Assembly (NCBI GenBank): GCA_946482625.1
Contig: CAMLSH010000171.1
Location: 1-7,810 of the forward strand
From: an uncultured Opitutaceae bacterium
Lineage (GTDB): Bacteria; Verrucomicrobiota; Verrucomicrobiae; Opitutales; Opitutaceae
Direction: 5' to 3'
DNA: 7,810 nucleotides
Each line of letters begins with the position of its first letter. Position 1 is the first letter of the stretch. A program made the position numbers and the translations under genes. Of the stretch, positions 1 to 6,707 are shown one piece after another. The notes beneath the pieces are model-generated. The model had not been told where the DNA came from and ran no database searches. It worked only from the letters and a program-made list of their open reading frames with translations.

Positions 1-1
1 G

Positions 2-763
2 ATGATCACCGTCGGCGCCAGCGCCTACTCGCGCGTCATCGACTTCGCACGCATGGGCGAGATTGCCCGTTCTGTCGGCGCCTTCCTCTTCGCCGACATC
101 GCCCACATCGCCGGCCTCGTCGCCTCAGGCGTCCACCCATCGCCCGTCCCGCACGCCGACTTCGTCACCACGACCACGCACAAAACGCTCCGCGGCCCCC
201 GCGGCGGCTTGATCCTCTGCAAAGCCGCGCACGCAAAAGCCATCGACTCCGCCATGTTCCCCGGCGGCCAGGGCGGCCCGCTCATGCACGTCATCGCCGC
301 CAAGGCCGTGTGCTTCGGCGAATGCCTCAAGCCCGAGTTCAAAGCCTACTCGGAGCAGATCGTGAAAAACTCCCGCGCCCTGGCCGCCGCCATGACCAAG
401 CGTGGTTACAAGCTCGTCTCCGGCGGCACCGACAACCACCTCTTCCTCGTCGATCTCCGCGCCAACCTCCCCGAGCTCACCGCCAAAAAAGCCCAGGAGA
501 CCCTCGATCTCGCCAATATTACCTGCAACAAGAACACCGTTCCCTTTGAAACGCGTTCCCCGTTCCAGGCCTCCGGTATCCGGCTCGGCACTCCGGCCGT
601 CACCAGCCGCGGCTTCCTCGAAGCCGAGATGGATGAGATCGCCGGCTGCATCGACCTCGTCCTGAAAGCCATCGGCACGGACAAGGAAGCCGCCGCCATC
701 GCCGAATCCAAGCAACGCGTGCTCGCCCTCACCGGCCGCCACCCGTTGCCCTATAAGCTCTAA
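2..763 (+). CDS. glyA: Serine hydroxymethyltransferase, C-terminal part (5' end outside window)
   Basis: Cytosolic PLP enzyme that interconverts serine and glycine while moving a one-carbon unit to or from tetrahydrofolate. The visible 253 residues align from memory with E. coli GlyA from about residue 169 onward, so the ATG at the left edge is an internal methionine and roughly 40% of the protein is missing. The PLP site is intact: Asp32 and His35 (in ADIAHIAG) and the Schiff-base Lys61 in TTTTHKT match E. coli D200, H203 and K229 with a constant offset of 168. Also present are the GPRGG loop, the [11 protein letters not shown] segment, [13 protein letters not shown], and the substrate-carboxylate arginine in SGIRLGTP (Arg194). 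The C-terminus ends normally on TAA, with an intrinsic terminator about 45 bases later. Nothing suggests that the visible part is broken. The function is essentially certain. Confidence 0.97.
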   Translation: MITVGASAYSRVIDFARMGEIARSVGAFLFADIAHIAGLVASGVHPSPVPHADFVTTTTHKTLRGPRGGLILCKAAHAKAIDSAMFPGGQGGPLMHVIAAKAVCFGECLKPEFKAYSEQIVKNSRALAAAMTKRGYKLVSGGTDNHLFLVDLRANLPELTAKKAQETLDLANITCNKNTVPFETRSPFQASGIRLGTPAVTSRGFLEAEMDEIAGCIDLVLKAIGTDKEAAAIAESKQRVLALTGRHPLPYKL

Positions 764-807
764 ACAACAACGCCGACGGCGGCGGACGGCGCAGACCCGG
801 TCCACCA

Positions 808-849
808 AAAAGGCGGTGCGAGACATCCTCGCACCGCCTTTTGCTTTTT
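808..849 (+). terminator. Intrinsic terminator of glyA
   Basis: A perfect 15-base-pair stem (808-822 pairs with 828-842) with a 5-base loop ACATC is followed by GC and a run of five T. The stem has a GC-rich core, and its outer A:T pairs put a T-rich end on the right arm. It lies 44 bases after the glyA stop codon. This is a textbook Rho-independent terminator, so glyA and the kinase downstream are probably separate transcription units. The A-run on the left arm could also allow termination from the other direction. Confidence 0.93.
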
Positions 850-897
850 AGCGAACTGCTCACCAACGCGTGGTTGCGCCCGCGGCTTCCGTCCGCA

Positions 898-917
898 CCC
901 TCAGCCCGCTGTGAGGG
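898..917. repeat. Short inverted repeat upstream of the kinase gene
   Basis: CCCTCA (898-903) and TGAGGG (912-917) are perfect inverted copies separated by 8 bases. They sit directly upstream of a weak promoter-like element and about 105 bases before the kinase start. The repeat could be an operator half-site pair or chance; six-base arms are common in GC-rich DNA. Confidence 0.25.
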
Positions 918-919
918 AT

Positions 920-949
920 TTGAATTTCATCTACCTGGTCCGATGTAAC
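920..949 (+). promoter_or_regulatory. Weak candidate promoter for the hybrid kinase
   Basis: TTGAAT (920-925) resembles a -35 box. TGTAAC (944-949) resembles a -10 box at an 18-base spacing, four of six bases matching TATAAT. The segment is AT-rich relative to its surroundings and lies between the glyA terminator and the kinase gene, where a promoter is expected. The match is poor, and sigma-70 consensus may not apply well to this organism. Confidence 0.25.
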
Positions 950-1021
950 CTCTGAGTTGCGACACACTTTAAGCCGAACCGCCGCGCCTCGTCCCTGTCC
1001 GCACGCCACCCGCTTCGCCCG

Positions 1022-4000
1022 ATGCTTCTTTCCTCGCTCTCACGCGTCCTGTTTCGCAGCCGCCTCTCCGTGGTGCTGCTCATGGCCGTGGGGATCGCGG
1101 CGTCTTACGCGCTCTACCGCGAAGCCCGACACGGCGAGGACCTCCGGGTGCGCGAAGACGTCAAACGCCGCGCCGACACCCGCCACATCCTGATCCGCGA
1201 GACGCTCGATGGTTATGTCGAAGCTCTCCACGCCCTGCGCAATCTCGTCGGTGCGCTCGACATCGTCGACGCCGATAAATTCCAAGTCATCGCACGCGAT
1301 ACCCACGCGCGTCATCCCGGTTTCCACGCCCTTCAATGGGTTCCCCTCCCTCCGCTCGCCGCCGCCTCGCCCGACAGCGCCGCTCCTCTCGCGTATCTGC
1401 CCATTCACTTCAACGAAGCCGGCGCCACCCACGGCACCGCCCTCGCGACATTTGACTACGCCGCCAGCCCCGTCGCCCGCCACTTCGCCACCGCTCGCCA
1501 TACGAGGAAACTCGTCGTCACGCCCGCCACCGACCTGCCTGCGCTCGTGCCCGAGAAGTGCGTGCTCCTGATCTATCCGGTTTTCGCGACGAAATCCTCA
1601 TCCTCCCCCGCCCCGTGCACCGGCTTCATCGTCGGCGTTTTCCGGGTCAGCGCACTTTTAGGCGAATCGTGGAAACACTTCGCCGGCCAGGTCGCGGACG
1701 TCATGTTTCTCGACGCCACTCCCGGTACCCCCGCTAGCGAACGCCTGATATTTTATTGGGCGGCCGACCAGACCAAGCCGTCCGCCGTCCCGCCCACCGA
1801 AGCGGAGTTTCGCGCGAGCGGCTGGTATCGCGAAATCCCGCTCCAACTCGGCGGACGACTCTGGCTCCTCCTCCACCGCGCCAAAGACGGCTGGTTCGAA
1901 CGTCAACGCACCTACATCCCGCCCATCATCCTCACCGGCGGGATTCTCTTCACGCTCTTATGCGTCGCCTACGTTCGCAACGCCGTGCGTCGCGCCGCGA
2001 TCGTCGAAAAAGAAGTTCACGCGCGCACCAACGAACTCCGCCAAACTCAGGCGCAGCTCGAGGATGACATCCGCCGTCGTGAAGAAGCGGAGACACTCCT
2101 GCGCGCCAGCCAGCAGCAGCTCAATGGCCTGATGGAAAACAGCCCCAACGCCATCTTCGTCAAAGATCCCGAGGGCCGCTATCTCTCCGTCAACCGCCGC
2201 TATGCCGAACTCCACGGACGCCAGCGCGAAGATTTCGTCGGCAAGAGCGACTTCGACGTGTTCCCACCCGAGGCCGCCGCCCGCATGAAACTGAGCGACG
2301 CCCGCGTCATCTCCACCGGGCAACCCGTCGAGTTGGAGGACACGTTCGCCACGCCGCACGGCACGCACACGAGCATCGTCCACAAATTTCCCGTCATCGA
2401 TGAAGCCGGTCGGGTTCACGGCCTCTGCGGCATCGCCACCGAAATCTCTGAGCGCAAACGCGCCGAGGCCGAGATCCGCGAAAACCGCCGCCAGCTCGAA
2501 GCCATCCTCGGTCAACTCCCCGGCATGGCCTTCCGCATGGTCCACGACGGCGAACTCACCCCCGTCTATATCAGCCGCGGCGCGCTCGGTCTCACCGGCC
2601 ACAGCGCCCGCGACTTCCTGGAAAAACTCGTCCGCCTCCAGGAGATCATCCACCCCGAAGATCGCGACCGCGCCCGCAACGCCATCAGCACCGCCGTCAA
2701 AAAACGCCGGTCCTACGAAATCGAATACCGCATCGTCGATCGCACCGGACGCATCAAATGGGTCCTCGACCGCGGCCAGGGCGTCTACAACGAGGACGGA
2801 CGCCTCCTCTTCGTCGAAGGCCTGGCGATCGACATCACCCAGCGCAAAGACGCCGAGTCCGAAAAACTCATCGTCGAACGCCGCCTCCTCGAAGGTCAAA
2901 AGCTCGAAAGCATCGGCGTGCTCGCCGGCGGCATCGCGCACGATTTCAACAACCTGCTCACCGGCATCATCGGCAACGCCAATCTCGCCGCCCTCGAGAT
3001 TCCCAAAAGCTCCTCCGTTCAGCAAAACCTCAAGCAGATCGAAAACGCCTCCCAACGCGCCGCCGAGCTCTGCCAGCAGATGCTCGCCTACGCCGGCAAG
3101 GGCCGCTTCATCATCCAGCGCATCGACCTCGGCCCGCTCGTCGACAGCACCGTCCCGCTGCTACGCGCCTCGATCAGCAAACGCGCCACCCTCCGCTTCC
3201 AGCTTCAGCCCGACCTGCCGCCTATCATGGCCGATCCGACCCAGGTGAGGCAGATCGTGATGAACCTCGTGATCAACGCATCGGAAGCGCTCGGCGAACA
3301 GGACGGCATCATCACCTTGTCCACTTCGCTCGTCCGGCTCCCGCCCGGCTTCTTCGAAGGCTGCGTGCTCGTCCCGCCAGAACCCGCCGCCGATTTTGTG
3401 CAGCTCGAGGTCAAGGACACCGGCGCCGGCATGTCGCCGGAGACCATTGCGAAGATCTTCGACCCGTTTTTCACCACCAAATTCGCCGGCCGCGGCCTCG
3501 GACTCGCCGCCGTCCAAGGCATCATCCGCAGCCATCACGGCGGACTCAAAGTGCGCAGCTCGCCCGGCCGCGGCTCCACCTTCACGCTTTTCCTGCCCGC
3601 GACCGCACCGGCGCCCGTCGATCCCACCCCCGCCCGCCGCGCCACCGCCACACCGTGGAAACAACAGGGCCGCGCCCTGATCATCGACGATGAAGACCAC
3701 GTGCTCAAAGTGACCGCCAGCATGCTTCAATCCTGCGGCATGCAGACCGAACTCGCCCGCGACGGCTACGAGGGCATCGATCTCTTTCGCGCGCACCCGA
3801 GCGAATTCGACCTCGTGCTGCTCGATATGACCATGCCCCGGCTCACCGGCGAAGAAACGCTCCAGCTCCTCCGCGAAATCCGTCCCGATGTGCGCGTCCT
3901 CTTCATGAGCGGCTACAACCGCCGCGAAGTCGTCGCCACTCTCGGCGGCTCCGGCGAACTCGGCTTCGTCCAAAAGCCCTTCACCCTCGAATCCCTCCGC

Positions 4001-4027
4001 GAGCACATTCAGGCCATGATCTCCTGA
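1022..4027 (+). CDS. Membrane-bound hybrid sensor histidine kinase (CHASE-PAS-PAS-HisKA-HATPase-REC)
   Basis: A 1001-residue inner-membrane phosphorelay kinase. TM1 (about 14-34) and TM2 (about 299-319) bracket an extracytoplasmic region with a CHASE-like look (HPGFHALQWVPLP at 98-110, LLIYPVF at 182-188), probably binding a small ligand. A coiled linker (325-370) leads to PAS1 (about 364-480) and a PAS_3-type PAS2 (about 490-608). HisKA carries phospho-acceptor His640 in GGIAHDFNN. The ATPase has N-box Asn752, G1 motif DTGAG (799-803), F-box FDPFF and G2 motif GRGLGLA (823-829). After a proline-rich linker the receiver has Asp889/Asp890, phospho-acceptor Asp935, Ser963 and Lys985, so all catalytic residues look intact. 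The start is the first ATG before TM1; Met21 would cut TM1 in half. No Shine-Dalgarno is visible. No regulator or Hpt gene is adjacent, so the pathway and signal are unknown. Confidence 0.95.
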   Translation: MLLSSLSRVLFRSRLSVVLLMAVGIAASYALYREARHGEDLRVREDVKRRADTRHILIRETLDGYVEALHALRNLVGALDIVDADKFQVIARDTHARHPGFHALQWVPLPPLAAASPDSAAPLAYLPIHFNEAGATHGTALATFDYAASPVARHFATARHTRKLVVTPATDLPALVPEKCVLLIYPVFATKSSSSPAPCTGFIVGVFRVSALLGESWKHFAGQVADVMFLDATPGTPASERLIFYWAADQTKPSAVPPTEAEFRASGWYREIPLQLGGRLWLLLHRAKDGWFERQRTYIPPIILTGGILFTLLCVAYVRNAVRRAAIVEKEVHARTNELRQTQAQLEDDIRRREEAETLLRASQQQLNGLMENSPNAIFVKDPEGRYLSVNRRYAELHGRQREDFVGKSDFDVFPPEAAARMKLSDARVISTGQPVELEDTFATPHGTHTSIVHKFPVIDEAGRVHGLCGIATEISERKRAEAEIRENRRQLEAILGQLPGMAFRMVHDGELTPVYISRGALGLTGHSARDFLEKLVRLQEIIHPEDRDRARNAISTAVKKRRSYEIEYRIVDRTGRIKWVLDRGQGVYNEDGRLLFVEGLAIDITQRKDAESEKLIVERRLLEGQKLESIGVLAGGIAHDFNNLLTGIIGNANLAALEIPKSSSVQQNLKQIENASQRAAELCQQMLAYAGKGRFIIQRIDLGPLVDSTVPLLRASISKRATLRFQLQPDLPPIMADPTQVRQIVMNLVINASEALGEQDGIITLSTSLVRLPPGFFEGCVLVPPEPAADFVQLEVKDTGAGMSPETIAKIFDPFFTTKFAGRGLGLAAVQGIIRSHHGGLKVRSSPGRGSTFTLFLPATAPAPVDPTPARRATATPWKQQGRALIIDDEDHVLKVTASMLQSCGMQTELARDGYEGIDLFRAHPSEFDLVLLDMTMPRLTGEETLQLLREIRPDVRVLFMSGYNRREVVATLGGSGELGFVQKPFTLESLREHIQAMIS

Positions 4028-4078
4028 TCGGGCTCCTGTTTTTGAATACGCGACGCGCCGGTCGGCCATCGCGGCGCC

Positions 4079-4115
4079 AAAAAACAACCACGGAGCGCGA
4101 AGCCCCGTGGTTGTT
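4079..4115 (-). terminator. Intrinsic terminator of the VWA/PEP-CTERM gene
   Basis: An 11-base-pair perfect stem (4083-4093 with 4105-4115) continues, after one A-C mismatch, as two further G:C pairs closing a five-base loop. Read on the minus strand, the second arm runs directly into six T (complement of the A-run 4079-4084). It lies about 35 bases past the VWA stop. On the plus strand there is no T-run after the stem, so it would serve the convergent kinase gene less well, though the hairpin may stop both. Confidence 0.85.
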
Positions 4116-4129
4116 CGTAACTGCGGATG

Positions 4130-4152
4130 CTGAGTCGCCCGGGACGACTCAG
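4130..4152. repeat. Hairpin overlapping the stop codon of the VWA gene
   Basis: CTGAGTCG (4130-4137) and CGACTCAG (4145-4152) form a perfect 8-base-pair inverted repeat around a 7-base loop. The TGA stop of the minus-strand VWA gene lies inside one arm. No T-run follows on either strand, so on its own it is not a canonical intrinsic terminator. It could stabilise the mRNA 3' end or add to the neighbouring terminator. Confidence 0.5.
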
Positions 4153-5084
4153 GCGTTCGCCGCCTGCTTGCTGGCGAAACGGCGGCGATAGACCACCGCG
4201 CCGAGCAGCGCAGCTGCGCCCATCAGACCATAGGTCGAAGGCTCGGGAACCGCGCCGGTGCCGTCGCTCGGTTCCTGGCGGATGATTTCGCCGACCTTGA
4301 TATCGACGAAAGCCGCCGTGAACGACTGTGCCGTGAGTCCGCCTGCGCGCAGCAGGTTCAGATCCCACGCCGCGCCACCGGTGCCCAACGCCAGATCCAC
4401 GTAATCGGTCTCCGTCGTGCCGGCACCGTTGCCGATAAAAGCGGGACCACCCGACGTAAATCCGCCGACCCCGTCGGCAAAATAAGCGAGGTTGCCCGCG
4501 CTGATGCCCAGCGCGTTGCCGACCACCGGATTGCCGCCCGAGAACGGATTATTCACGACCGCGTTCAGGAGCGCGTTGTAGCTTCCGAGAAGGCTGTTGA
4601 TCGACGCGAACGTGAGCGCGGCGTTGGTGTTGTCGCGATCTTCGTCGGTGACGAGGATCACGTTCACCGCCGCACCTGCCCGAAACGATCCCGACAGCAT
4701 ATCGAAGGCGAAATCGATACCGGAGTAACCGTCCTCGGTGCTGCCGGAGGTCACCAGCGAACCCGCGGCGGTGCCAAAAGCGCCCGTGCCGCCCAGATTG
4801 GCGAGCAGGCGGCCCTCGAGGCCGACACCGCTCTTTCCGTATCCGACCAGCGCGTACCGATTGGCGTCGGCACCGCTGCCGACACCGGCGGAAAAGAGAC
4901 GCGACTCCAGGCTGTTGATCATGCCGGGCAGCCACGAATGCTCGCCGGACATCGAGCCCGACTCGTCGACAACAACAATGACATCGGCGTAATCCGCCGC
5001 GTAGATGTGGGGCGTAGAAACGCCCAGGCAGGCAAGGCCCAGAAGGGCGGAGGCCAGCGATTTGGTAAGGAACCAGTTTTTCAT
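4149..5084 (-). CDS. Secreted VWA-domain protein with PEP-CTERM sorting tail
   Basis: A 311-residue exported protein. The chosen ATG gives MKNWFLTKSLA followed by a hydrophobic stretch and a likely cleavage near residue 29-30 (IYA/A), a good signal peptide; an upstream in-frame ATG would add 25 residues before it and was rejected. The VWA fold starts with VIVVVDESGSM, whose Asp40, Ser42 and Ser44 form the metal-ion-dependent adhesion site. Further likely metal ligands lie in the TEDGYSG loop (116-122) and at Asp147 in VTDEDRD. The C-terminus reads VPEPSTYG (279-286), a hydrophobic segment to about 299, then RRR: a PEP-CTERM signal, which an exosortase should remove. The family is thought to act at the cell surface or in the extracellular matrix; partner and ligand are unknown. 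The gene is monocistronic, converging on the kinase and diverging from the transporter. No Shine-Dalgarno is visible. Confidence 0.9.
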   Translation of the reverse strand: MKNWFLTKSLASALLGLACLGVSTPHIYAADYADVIVVVDESGSMSGEHSWLPGMINSLESRLFSAGVGSGADANRYALVGYGKSGVGLEGRLLANLGGTGAFGTAAGSLVTSGSTEDGYSGIDFAFDMLSGSFRAGAAVNVILVTDEDRDNTNAALTFASINSLLGSYNALLNAVVNNPFSGGNPVVGNALGISAGNLAYFADGVGGFTSGGPAFIGNGAGTTETDYVDLALGTGGAAWDLNLLRAGGLTAQSFTAAFVDIKVGEIIRQEPSDGTGAVPEPSTYGLMGAAALLGAVVYRRRFASKQAANA

Positions 5085-5352
5085 ATGTGACAGGTACTGC
5101 AGGTTGGGGGTGATGCTTCCTGACACAGACGCGGCCAGCTGGAGGGCAGGTCGTGTCATTAGGCTATACCGATTCGAAAACCGCCTGTCTCATCCGCGCG
5201 CCCCCGCTTCGCGTATCAGGGTTTGCCTTACTCCCGTTAGGCCTAAGCCCCAACGCCGCCTTCCGTTCCGGGCCTGGACCCGCTCGCCCGCCAGCCCTCT
5301 GTTTTGCTCCTTGGCGTCTCCACCGCAGCCTCTATCTCTGGCCACTTCCAAC
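5085..5352. promoter_or_regulatory. Divergent intergenic region between VWA and MFS genes
   Basis: This 268-base stretch should hold the promoters for both flanking genes, but I find no convincing -35/-10 pair on either strand; TATACC (5165-5170) is the best isolated -10-like hexamer on the plus strand. It contains related short elements: TGTGACAGG (5086-5094), CCTGACACA (5119-5127) and GTGTCA (5153-5158), which pair as inverted repeats, and a 10-base palindrome TTAGGCCTAA (5237-5246). One plus-strand frame stays open through the whole region into the MFS gene, but its translation is low-complexity and Arg/Pro-rich, so I treat it as non-coding. Confidence 0.5.
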
Positions 5353-6705
5353 GTGCCTCCCTCTCCCGACGCCCATCTCTCTACCGCCGCGAAAGCGAAA
5401 CGCCCGCTGTCGCTCGGCGTGATCTTTCTCACGCTCTACATCGATCTCATCGGGTTCTCGATCATCTTCCCGCTCGGCCCCGACCTTCTCCGCCACTATC
5501 TGGCAGTTGATGGCGATAGCGGCACCCTCGGCTGGTTGCTTCATCACATCACCACCTTCTCCCGCACCCTCGGTAACGAATCCCATCTCCCCGAAGTGCT
5601 CTTCGGCGGCGTGATCAGCTCGTTGTTCTCCATTTTGCAGTTCGTTTTCGCTCCCTTCTGGGGCGGCCTGTCCGACCGGCGCGGACGGCGCGGCGTGCTC
5701 CTTTTCACCGTCGCCGGCACCGCGTTGAGCTATCTGCTCTGGGTTTTCAGCGGCTCGTTCTGGCTGTTCCTCGCTGCGCGGCTCCTCGCCGGCCTTTTCG
5801 GCGGAAACCTCTCCGTGGCCACAGCCGCCGTGGCCGATGTCACCACCCGTGAGGAACGCTCCAAAGCCATGGGCCTGGTCGGCGCCGCCTTCGGCCTCGG
5901 CCTCGTCACCGGCCCGCTCATCGGCGCGTTCGCCACGCGTATCGACCTGGCGAATATCTTCCCCGCGCTCGCCCCGCTCGGCTTGAATCCGTTTTCCGCG
6001 CCCGCGCTCATCGCCTTCGCGCTCAGCCTCGTGAACCTCGCGTGGATCGCCGCCCGCTTCAAAGAAACCCGCCCGCCCGAAGCCCGCGCCGTCCCCGGCG
6101 AACGCCGCACGCTCAATCCGCTGCGCGCCATTCTCTCGCTCGACAATCCCGCCGTCCGCGGGATCAACCTCGTCGCCTTCACCTATTCCGTAGCCTTCGT
6201 CGCCATGGAGGCCTCGCTCGTGTTTCTCAGCGCCGAGCGCTTCGGTTACACCGCGTGGGAAAACGGCATGCTCATGGGCTTCCTCGGTATCTGCTCCATC
6301 CTTACGCAGGGACTGATCGTCCGGAAGCTGCTCAAACGCCTGCGCGAAACGCAGGTGCTTTCCGCCGGCCTGGTTTTCTCCACGTTGGGATTGCTCTCCA
6401 TCGGCTTCGCCCCCGTGCCCGCCGTGCTGTACCTCGGCGTCGGCCTCCTCGCCCTCGGCGGCGGACTCGTCAACCCGTCCACCACCGGCCTGATCTCCCT
6501 CTACGCGAGCGCCAACGAACAGGGCCGCGTCCTCGGCATCTTCCGCTCGCTCGGCTCACTCTCCCGGGCCATCACGCCCATCGCCGCCGGCATCGTCTAC
6601 TGGACGAATCGTGAACACGGCGCGCACATCCTCTACAGCCTCGCCGCCATCCTGGCGCTCGGCGCATGGACGCTCAGCCGGCGCCTCCCCCAGCCGGAAA
6701 AATAA
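5353..6705 (+). CDS. MFS transporter, drug:H+ antiporter (DHA1/TetA-like) type
   Basis: A 450-residue inner-membrane carrier with about 12 predicted hydrophobic helices, probably a proton-coupled exporter of small molecules; the substrate cannot be told. Numbering from the GTG start, TM1 contains DLIGFSIIFP (31-40) with the membrane-embedded Asp31 typical of the DHA1 group. Motif A is GGLSDRRGRRG (94-104), and the antiporter motif C is GLGLVTGPLIG (171-181), whose Gly177-Pro178 is diagnostic of exporters. A longer than usual TM1-TM2 loop (about 44-70) faces the periplasm. The stretch LFGGVISSLFSILQF before motif A recalls the eukaryotic MFSD10/TETRAN subfamily. No suitable ATG exists; GTG is the best start, with TTG at 5311 as alternative and no clear Shine-Dalgarno for either. 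The stop overlaps the next gene's ATG, so the two are translationally coupled. The family is certain; the exact start is not. Confidence 0.92.
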   Translation: MPPSPDAHLSTAAKAKRPLSLGVIFLTLYIDLIGFSIIFPLGPDLLRHYLAVDGDSGTLGWLLHHITTFSRTLGNESHLPEVLFGGVISSLFSILQFVFAPFWGGLSDRRGRRGVLLFTVAGTALSYLLWVFSGSFWLFLAARLLAGLFGGNLSVATAAVADVTTREERSKAMGLVGAAFGLGLVTGPLIGAFATRIDLANIFPALAPLGLNPFSAPALIAFALSLVNLAWIAARFKETRPPEARAVPGERRTLNPLRAILSLDNPAVRGINLVAFTYSVAFVAMEASLVFLSAERFGYTAWENGMLMGFLGICSILTQGLIVRKLLKRLRETQVLSAGLVFSTLGLLSIGFAPVPAVLYLGVGLLALGGGLVNPSTTGLISLYASANEQGRVLGIFRSLGSLSRAITPIAAGIVYWTNREHGAHILYSLAAILALGAWTLSRRLPQPEK

Positions 6706-6707
6706 TG
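6696..6707 (+). promoter_or_regulatory. Overlapping stop/start (TAATG) with short SD-like GGAAA
   Basis: The MFS stop TAA (6703-6705) shares its last A with the ATG (6705-6707) of the next gene. GGAAA at 6696-6700 is a weak ribosome-binding match at plausible spacing. This indicates translational coupling and fixes the start of the downstream lipoprotein gene. Confidence 0.8.

Noticed and set aside
125..826. 233-codon minus-strand frame opposite glyA
   Set aside because: It is antisense to conserved serine hydroxymethyltransferase sequence and runs into the glyA terminator; Gly/Val/Glu-rich shadow.
1958..3055. 365-codon open frame on the minus strand inside the kinase gene
   Set aside because: It is antisense to unmistakable PAS and HisKA domains, its translation is rich in Ala/Gly/Asp/Phe with no recognisable motif, and it is explained by GC-biased third positions.
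2400..3693. Two long plus-strand frames (2400-3248 and 2758-3693) within the kinase
   Set aside because: Both overlap the real frame and translate to Ser/Ala/Pro- or Arg/Pro-rich low-complexity sequence.
4055..4077. GCGCC/GGCGC inverted repeat after the kinase stop as a plus-strand terminator
   Set aside because: Five-base arms with a 13-base loop and no T-run after it; too weak to call.
3161..4087. 308-codon minus-strand open frame opposite the kinase ATPase and receiver domains
   Set aside because: It is a shadow of the conserved kinase C-terminus; its Ala/Gly/Glu-rich translation has no domain signature.
5085..5159. Upstream ATG that would extend the VWA protein by 25 residues
   Set aside because: The extension places non-hydrophobic residues before a good signal peptide; starting at 5084 puts the signal peptide at the N-terminus.
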